A model generated the notes under the pieces. The model was not told where the DNA came from. It worked only from the letters and a program-made list of their open reading frames with translations, and did no database searches. The position numbers and the translations under genes were made by a program. This document shows, one piece after another, positions 59,516 to 64,000 of a stretch of 64,000 nucleotides of DNA. Location of the stretch: positions 1 through 64,000 of the forward strand of contig NZ_JALJRB010000005.1 in NCBI RefSeq assembly GCF_022968795.1, in the 5' to 3' direction. Each line of letters begins with the position of its first letter. The stretch's first letter is position 1. The DNA comes from Desulfatitalea alkaliphila. Lineage in GTDB: Bacteria; Desulfobacterota; Desulfobacteria; Desulfobacterales; Desulfosarcinaceae.

Positions 59516-60922
59516 ATGGCAGAAATAGCATCCACTCCGCAGGAAATCAGCGCCAAATCCATCATTATAAAAGCGGCCATTGCTCTTGTCCTGGGCATCC
59601 TGGTGATGTTGCTGCCCCGACCGGACAATCTGACCCCCGAAGGACAACGCCTGTTGGCGCTATTGACCGTGGTGGTCATTCTCTGGGTGACCGAAGCGGT
59701 CCCCATCGGTGTCACCGCCCTTCTGGCGGGCGCCGGCCTGATCCTCCTGAACATACAAACCGCCCAAAGCGCCTGGGCGCCCTTCGCCAGTCCTGCCGTA
59801 ATGTTCGTTCTGATGATCATCATGTTCGGCGTGGTCCTCAGTGAGGTAGGCCTGGCCAATCGCGTGGTATATTATCTGATCAAGTTTGCAGGCATTAAAA
59901 TCAAAAGGTTGAGCCTGATCCTGGCGGTGGGTTGCACCATCACCTCCTCTATTTTTCATGATGCCACCATCACCGTGATCATGGTTTTCGCCTTTGTTCC
60001 GGTATTCATGAGCATGGGTTTCAAGCCCGGCATGGGCCACCGGCTGCCTATGTTTTTCTTCACGTTGATTCCCCTTTCGGCATCGGCCGGCGGATTCGGC
60101 ACCCTGCTCGGCGGCGGCCGCAATCCACTGGCCCTTGAAATTCTGCAAACCTTCAGCCAAGGCAAACTCAAGATCGGTTTCATGGAATATATTCTGATTC
60201 AATTCCCGATCTGCATCGTGACAGCATTGGCCACATGGGGGGTGTTGTGGCTGCTGTTCCGTCCCAAGGAAAAAGAGTTGAAAGGCATCGAACTGGCCGA
60301 TCCGGGTCCCATGAGCGGCCCGGAATGGGGCGTGCTGATCGTGTTTGCATTCACCTTCGTGCTGTGGTTCATGGGGGATCTTACAGGCTGGCACTACAGC
60401 ATTCCGGCCGCTTTCGCCTTGCTCGGCTTCTGCGCACCCGGATGGATTTCCTTCCGCACCATTTGCGACAAATTTCCCTGGGAGTCCTGGATTGTATTCG
60501 GCGCCGGGGTTTCCCTGGGGGTTTCCATGCTGGAAAGCGGCGCGGGCCGTTTCCTCGCCGAAACCTTCCTTCCGGTACTCGACGGGCAACCGGTTTTTCT
60601 GGTCTACTACGGCTTCGCTTTCTTCGGCTCCTTTCTTTCCAGTTTGATGAGCAATTCGGCCGCCGTCGCCCTGATGCTGCCCATCACCCTTCCGATGGCC
60701 GAGCTGATGGAGATGTCTCCCCAATCCGTCGCCATGCTGGCACCCATGACCACCTCCTTCATCATGTTGGTGATCGGTTGCCCGCCCACCATCATCGCTT
60801 ACAGCACCGGTTATTTCAGCCAGACCGATTTTATCAAAGTCGCCGTGCCCTGGTGCTTGATCCTTTTATTGGTATGCGTGGTCAGTGTGATGGTGTATTG
60901 GCCATTGATCGGGTTCGTATAA
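59516..60922 (+). CDS. SLC13/DASS-family anion transporter, cluster B second copy
   Basis: A 468-residue paralogue of the transporter at 56627, very similar along its whole length (for example GCTITSSIFHDATITVIMVF, LLGGGRNPLALEIL and MSNSAAVALMLPI), with the same changed SNT motifs (HDAT and, from Ser379, SNSA). AAGGAT precedes the ATG. A GC-rich hairpin terminator follows. The pair arose by duplication of a receiver-transporter unit; retention of both suggests different affinity or regulation. Confidence 0.9.
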   Translation: MAEIASTPQEISAKSIIIKAAIALVLGILVMLLPRPDNLTPEGQRLLALLTVVVILWVTEAVPIGVTALLAGAGLILLNIQTAQSAWAPFASPAVMFVLMIIMFGVVLSEVGLANRVVYYLIKFAGIKIKRLSLILAVGCTITSSIFHDATITVIMVFAFVPVFMSMGFKPGMGHRLPMFFFTLIPLSASAGGFGTLLGGGRNPLALEILQTFSQGKLKIGFMEYILIQFPICIVTALATWGVLWLLFRPKEKELKGIELADPGPMSGPEWGVLIVFAFTFVLWFMGDLTGWHYSIPAAFALLGFCAPGWISFRTICDKFPWESWIVFGAGVSLGVSMLESGAGRFLAETFLPVLDGQPVFLVYYGFAFFGSFLSSLMSNSAAVALMLPITLPMAELMEMSPQSVAMLAPMTTSFIMLVIGCPPTIIAYSTGYFSQTDFIKVAVPWCLILLLVCVVSVMVYWPLIGFV

Positions 60923-60941
60923 TCGATTATTCAGCCATGGT

Positions 60942-60972
60942 GGGGCGGGGCTTGCAATGCCCGCCCCGTTTT
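60942..60972 (+). terminator. Terminator after cluster B
   Basis: GGGGCGGG (60942-60949) pairs with CCCGCCCC (60960-60967) around a 10-base loop, then GTTTTG. Confidence 0.75.
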
Positions 60973-61024
60973 GCGCTTCGCCGCAAATGGGTCGCGGTCA
61001 TCTTCACTTAGGGAGCCGAACAGT

Positions 61025-61225
61025 ATGACCAAAACATCCCATGACCCGGAGTCCGACCTGGAACAACGCTCGCAACCGATCAAACCCATGCACCATCTGC
61101 CACGGGGAAAAAACACCTGGAACCCCAAGATCATCCGGCAATGGTGGTTCTGGCCGGCCGCCGCGGCGGCACTTTATGTGTTGTATTATGTGTACCCTCT
61201 CGTTTGGGATTGGTTGGCCGGCTGA
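61025..61225 (+). CDS. Small single-helix membrane protein
   Basis: A 66-residue protein from ATG 61025 with AGGGAG about 9 bases upstream. A charged N-terminal half (MTKTSHDPESDLEQRSQPIK) is followed by one strong membrane helix (about 40-63: WWFWPAAAAALYVLYYVYPLVW). No family is recognised. It lies between cluster B and the hot-dog gene, which is convergent, 10 bp away. Whether it belongs functionally to the transporter cluster is unclear. Confidence 0.55.
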   Translation: MTKTSHDPESDLEQRSQPIKPMHHLPRGKNTWNPKIIRQWWFWPAAAAALYVLYYVYPLVWDWLAG

Positions 61226-61235
61226 TTCCCGGGTG

Positions 61236-61730
61236 TCAGAGCGCAGTGATGCCGCTGAAGGGACTTTGCTCCGCCTGCAACACCTGCAGATGGACTTCGG
61301 CGAGGGGTGTGCCGTCGGCCATGGTCACTGCGGCGGCGATTTCCGTATAAAGATCCATGGCCAAGCGCGCCTCGGCCCGAATGGTGAGGGTTGCACCCAG
61401 AGGAATCGATGCCCTCGCGAAGCGGGCCCGCTTGACCCCCACCAGCCAGCCCTTGGCCCCTGACTTGCCGGCTGCCGGTTGGGCTTGTGCGTGCCACCCG
61501 ATAAAAATGCCGGCCGCCTGGGCGGCCACCTCGACGAGCACCAGGGCCGACACTTCCCGTCCCGCCACCATGGGCCAGTGGGGCCGCGTCGTGGCCCGTA
61601 CCAGCGCATGGTGGCCATCCACAGCCACCACCTGCTCGATCATCCGCATGCCCTCGCCATGGGGCAACAATCGACCGATATCGCAGGCAACGTCATCCGG
61701 CATCTGCTCGATATCCATCGTATCCGCCAC
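61236..61730 (-). CDS. Hot-dog-fold 3-hydroxyacyl-ACP dehydratase-like protein (ApeP/FabZ type)
   Basis: A 164-residue single hot-dog domain. The catalytic His lies in IGRLLPHGEGMRMIEQV and the Glu in ALVLVEVAAQAAG, as in FabZ/FabA and the ApeP dehydratases of aryl polyene loci. Start could be GTG 61730 (AAGG six bases before) or ATG 61718. The nearby ketoacyl-synthase-like and BtrH_N-domain genes support a role in a dedicated acyl-chain pathway rather than housekeeping fatty acid synthesis. It would act on ACP-bound 3-hydroxyacyl chains. Confidence 0.8.
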   Translation of the reverse strand: MADTMDIEQMPDDVACDIGRLLPHGEGMRMIEQVVAVDGHHALVRATTRPHWPMVAGREVSALVLVEVAAQAAGIFIGWHAQAQPAAGKSGAKGWLVGVKRARFARASIPLGATLTIRAEARLAMDLYTEIAAAVTMADGTPLAEVHLQVLQAEQSPFSGITAL

Positions 61731-61749
61731 AATCCGCCTTGCGGTTGTA

Positions 61750-61803
61750 AATCTAAGCGACAGAATTCATTAACTTAAAACTTAACACTGAAAACTTAAA
61801 ACT
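61750..61803 (-). repeat. TTTTAAG intergenic repeat, copy 4 (reverse orientation)
   Basis: On the minus strand GTTTTAAGTTTTCAGTG and GTTAAGTTTTAAGTT run into GAATTCTGTCGCTTAGAT, the same layout as copies 1-3. A short hairpin TGCCC-GCCA-GGGCA lies at its start (about 61803-61816), again hairpin first. It lies upstream of the hot-dog gene. Confidence 0.65.
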
Positions 61804-61893
61804 GCCCGCCAGGGCAGGCGACCTTGAATCCAACGGCGTCTCAAGGTATTAGAAAGGGCTGCAATCGTCAATCCGTCCCTATGAGGTGTGCTC

Positions 61894-62325
61894 ATGAAAA
61901 TCGATGAAGTCCCCCAGGATGACATCCCGACCTTCCGGGGGCACGGCACCAAGGCCATTTATGCCCTGGATGCCAGGGGCCGATACACCAAAACAACCAC
62001 CAGCGGCTGGGAAGTGGAGGAGCTGGTGCTGCGTGACGTGCTGGCCGATTTCGCCGAGAAGGCCGAAGCGGCCAAGGCGCGCATTCTGGCGGGCCGCACC
62101 TCGCCCATCGAATATTTCCTCAACCGCCGCCTGATGGATTTAGCGGCCCTGGCCCAGGCAATGGGCATCGGCAAGTGGCGGGTCAAACGCCACCTCAAAC
62201 CGCGCGTCTTCAACAAGTTGAACGACAAGCTGCTGCAGCGCTACGCCAGCCTGTTCCGCATCGATATCGCCACGTTGAAACAGTTCAAGGAGATTCTCGC
62301 CCGTGATCCTGATTCCCAATTTTAA
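61894..62325 (+). CDS. Protein of unknown function, possible helix-turn-helix C-terminal half
   Basis: A 143-residue protein from ATG 61894 (GAGGTG six bases upstream). The N-terminal half begins MKIDEVPQDDIPTFRGHG. The second half (MDLAALAQAMGIGKWRVKRHL, then LLQRYASLFRIDIATLKQF) has the helix pattern of an XRE-like fold, but a regulator role is not certain. Its end overlaps the BtrH_N gene start by 23 bp, so the two are translationally coupled and probably work together. Confidence 0.7.
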   Translation: MKIDEVPQDDIPTFRGHGTKAIYALDARGRYTKTTTSGWEVEELVLRDVLADFAEKAEAAKARILAGRTSPIEYFLNRRLMDLAALAQAMGIGKWRVKRHLKPRVFNKLNDKLLQRYASLFRIDIATLKQFKEILARDPDSQF

Positions 62326-63310
62326 GCACCAACATTTCGCCCATTGCGAAAGCGGCGTCATGTCGTCTCTGTTGCAGCACAAAGGCCTCACCCTCTCCGA
62401 ACCCATGGTGTTCGGCCTTTCCGGCGCCCTGAGTTTCGCCTTTCTGCCTTTTCTCAAGTTCGGCAACATGCCCTTGGTCTCCTACCGCATGTTTCCAGGG
62501 CACATCGTCAAGAAGTTCCCCAAACAGTTGGGGGTCGCCTACTTTCGCAAGACTTACCGCGATCCGGCCAAAGCCATGGCCGAACTGGACGATTTCCTAG
62601 TGCAGGGCCAAATGGTGGGGCTGCAAACCTCGGCCTACCACACCACCTACTTCCCCCCGGAGATGCGTTTCCACTTCAACGCCCACAACATCATCGTGGT
62701 GGGCAGGGAGAACAACGAATATATCGTCAGCGATCCGGTTTTCGACCAGCTCCAGCGCATTGCGCCGGAGGACCTGCAAAGTGCCCGCTTCGCCAAGGGG
62801 CTCAGCGCACCCAAAGGGTTGGCCCACTTCCCCCTGGCGGTACCGGAGCAAATCGCGCTGACAGATCAGATCGCGCGGGCCATCAAGAAAACGGTCCATA
62901 TGATGCTCTATGCACCGGTGCCCTGGATCGGCATCAAGGGCATCCGCTACCTAGCCCGCCGGGTGGGCAAGCTGGCCACCAAATCCGAGCCCCGCTATTT
63001 CCGTCTGTTTTTGGGCAACATCGTGCGCATGCAGGAGGAGATCGGCACCGGCGGCGGCGGTTTCCGCTTCATGTACGCCTCCTTCTTGCAGGAAGCCTTC
63101 GAAATCACCGGTTGGCCCGTGCTGCAGGAGGCCTCCGAACGCATGACGGCCGCCGGAGACCAGTGGCGCCGGTTTGCCCTGGAGGGCGCGCGATGGATTA
63201 AAAACAAGGGAACGGAAGGCGACCCGCAGTTGCCGGCCCGGCTGCTGCGGGAGTGCGCGGAAACGGAGAAAGAGATTTACCAAATGCTCAAAAAGGCCCA
63301 GCCGTCTTAA
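62303..63310 (+). CDS. BtrH_N-domain (butirosin BtrH-like) protein
   Basis: A 335-residue protein from GTG 62303, overlapping the preceding gene. The N-terminal domain (about 1-150) opens with FKHQHFAHCESGVMSSLLQHKG and contains LSEPMVFGLSGAL, the BtrH_N pattern with conserved HCxS (potential nucleophilic Cys). Later HFNAHNIIVVGRENNEYIVSDP resembles the peptidase-like second catalytic His/Asp region. The C-terminal part (DUF4872-like) is helical. BtrH moves an acyl chain from ACP to an amine in butirosin synthesis; here an acyl-transfer or release step for the nearby acyl-chain pathway is possible. The stop codon runs into GGGCTCGCG. Confidence 0.8.
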   Translation: MILIPNFKHQHFAHCESGVMSSLLQHKGLTLSEPMVFGLSGALSFAFLPFLKFGNMPLVSYRMFPGHIVKKFPKQLGVAYFRKTYRDPAKAMAELDDFLVQGQMVGLQTSAYHTTYFPPEMRFHFNAHNIIVVGRENNEYIVSDPVFDQLQRIAPEDLQSARFAKGLSAPKGLAHFPLAVPEQIALTDQIARAIKKTVHMMLYAPVPWIGIKGIRYLARRVGKLATKSEPRYFRLFLGNIVRMQEEIGTGGGGFRFMYASFLQEAFEITGWPVLQEASERMTAAGDQWRRFALEGARWIKNKGTEGDPQLPARLLRECAETEKEIYQMLKKAQPS

Positions 63311-63372
63311 GGGCTCGCGAAAAGACCGCAGGTGCGGCGCTATGACGGGCGGCACCCTTCAGGTGTATCGCT

Positions 63373-64000
63373 TTAATACTTCTCCACCACCAGCAGCACC
63401 AACTGATCGCGGAAATCTTTGTTGACATGCACCAGGCAACCCGTGGCGCCCTGCTCCAGAAAATGGGTCACGCCGCAGGCGGTGGCCGAGTCGAAATAAC
63501 CCCGCTCGGCGATATAATCCATGGGGACCGCGTCCGCCAAGGCTTGGCCGATGGTTTCACGGTCGGCGGCGTTCGGCAGGATGCCGTAGGATAGATGCAC
63601 CGTATCGGGCAGCGCCTGGCGCCCGATCCAAGCCGCGGCAGCGGCGGCGCTCTCAAAGGTGGCCGGTGGCCGCAGGGCGCCCAGGGCCCCTTGTGCCGTG
63701 CGGCGCAGCAGCAGCCAACTACTACCTTCGACCATCTCGTATTGACCGTAGGGCAGCTGAAACTTGGCTTCGAATTGATCCCGGGAGAAACAGGCTTCGT
63801 CCGCGCCACCGATCAGGGCCGATTGAATGCCGCCCATGGCCATGTCGCAGAAAGCCAGCTCCAGACCCCGCTCGAAGGAGAGTTGTTTGCTGGAGAAGGT
63901 GACGTTGCGCCCCGGCAGGCCCAGGCTCTGGGCCACATAGAAAGAGGCCGTGTTGCTCATGGTGTTGATAAAGTTGTAGGGCATGGGGAATTCGTGCTTG
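63373..64000 (-). CDS. Beta-ketoacyl-synthase-like protein lacking the active Cys (5' end beyond window)
   Basis: The frame is open to the right edge, so the start is outside. Visible 208 or so residues show a thiolase-fold segment: FINTMSNTASFYVAQSLGLPG, then NVTFSSKQLSFERGLELAFCD and ALIGGADEACFSRDQ. The nucleophile position of ketoacyl synthases (TVSTACASS pattern) reads TFSSKQLSF, with Gln where the Cys should be. Gln at this site is characteristic of chain length factors, the partner of a true synthase in polyketide and aryl polyene systems. The C-terminal half is short. A true KS would be expected nearby to the right. Confidence 0.75.
   Translation of the reverse strand, partial: KHEFPMPYNFINTMSNTASFYVAQSLGLPGRNVTFSSKQLSFERGLELAFCDMAMGGIQSALIGGADEACFSRDQFEAKFQLPYGQYEMVEGSSWLLLRRTAQGALGALRPPATFESAAAAAAWIGRQALPDTVHLSYGILPNAADRETIGQALADAVPMDYIAERGYFDSATACGVTHFLEQGATGCLVHVNKDFRDQLVLLVVEKY

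Overview
The window is GC-rich bacterial chromosome, densely coded and almost entirely single-copy genes. The gene mix suggests a strictly anaerobic, sulfate-reducer-like member of the Desulfobacterota, perhaps the Desulfosarcina group. This is an inference: it rests on formate-tetrahydrofolate ligase, FeoAB, many SLC13/DASS anion transporters, many Cache/PAS histidine kinases with single-domain receivers, an acetyl-CoA hydrolase-GNAT fusion, and a remnant transposase. No rRNA, tRNA, CRISPR array or complete insertion sequence was seen.

Layout. 1-4.97 kb (minus): tryptophan operon trpE-G-D-C-F (trpF runs off the left edge) behind a promoter, a Trp-rich leader peptide and a classical attenuator. 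5-12.6 kb (plus): cardiolipin synthase, acetyl-CoA hydrolase/transferase-GNAT, an SDR with an incomplete active site, an acyl-CoA synthetase and a radical SAM protein. 12.6-22.3 kb: hybrid sensor kinase, a 750-bp non-coding stretch with repeats and a dead transposase, a DUF401 permease, a small protein, a giant AsmA-like protein and an FG-GAP repeat exported protein. 22.3-28.8 kb: gatB, a receiver-kinase plus single-domain receiver pair, thrS and rnd. 29.2-36.7 kb (plus): PrkA kinase, YeaH-like VWA protein, SpoVR and a second, divergent PrkA-type AAA protein. 36.8-42.8 kb: signalling/transport cluster A (Cache histidine kinase, receiver-SLC13 transporter fusion, single-domain receiver, CBS-pair protein; a further receiver diverges from it). 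42.8-55.9 kb: feoAB, a CheX-CheX-FliN fusion, fhs, a heterodimeric ABC exporter, an RNB ribonuclease and a UPF0316 membrane protein. 56.1-60.9 kb (plus): signalling/transport cluster B (receiver, SLC13 transporter, CBS-pair, receiver, SLC13 transporter). 61.2-64 kb: fragment of a fatty-acid/polyene-type locus (hot-dog dehydratase, unknown protein, BtrH_N-domain protein, ketoacyl-synthase-like protein lacking the active Cys).

Most interesting system. Clusters A and B repeat the same parts: SLC13/DASS permease, stand-alone receiver without an output domain, and a CBS-pair protein of one distinctive family. In cluster A the receiver is covalently fused to the permease. By fusion logic, the free receivers of cluster B probably act directly on their permeases, which would be phosphorylation control of transport activity rather than of transcription. 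Kinases that could feed the system are the Cache-domain kinase in cluster A and the receiver-kinase at 23.8-25.0 kb, which sits beside a very similar receiver.

Other points: four copies of a TTTTAAG-rich intergenic repeat usually next to a hairpin; three genes whose stop codon runs directly into GGGCTCGCG; a 14-bp tandem direct repeat just upstream of a good promoter in cluster B.
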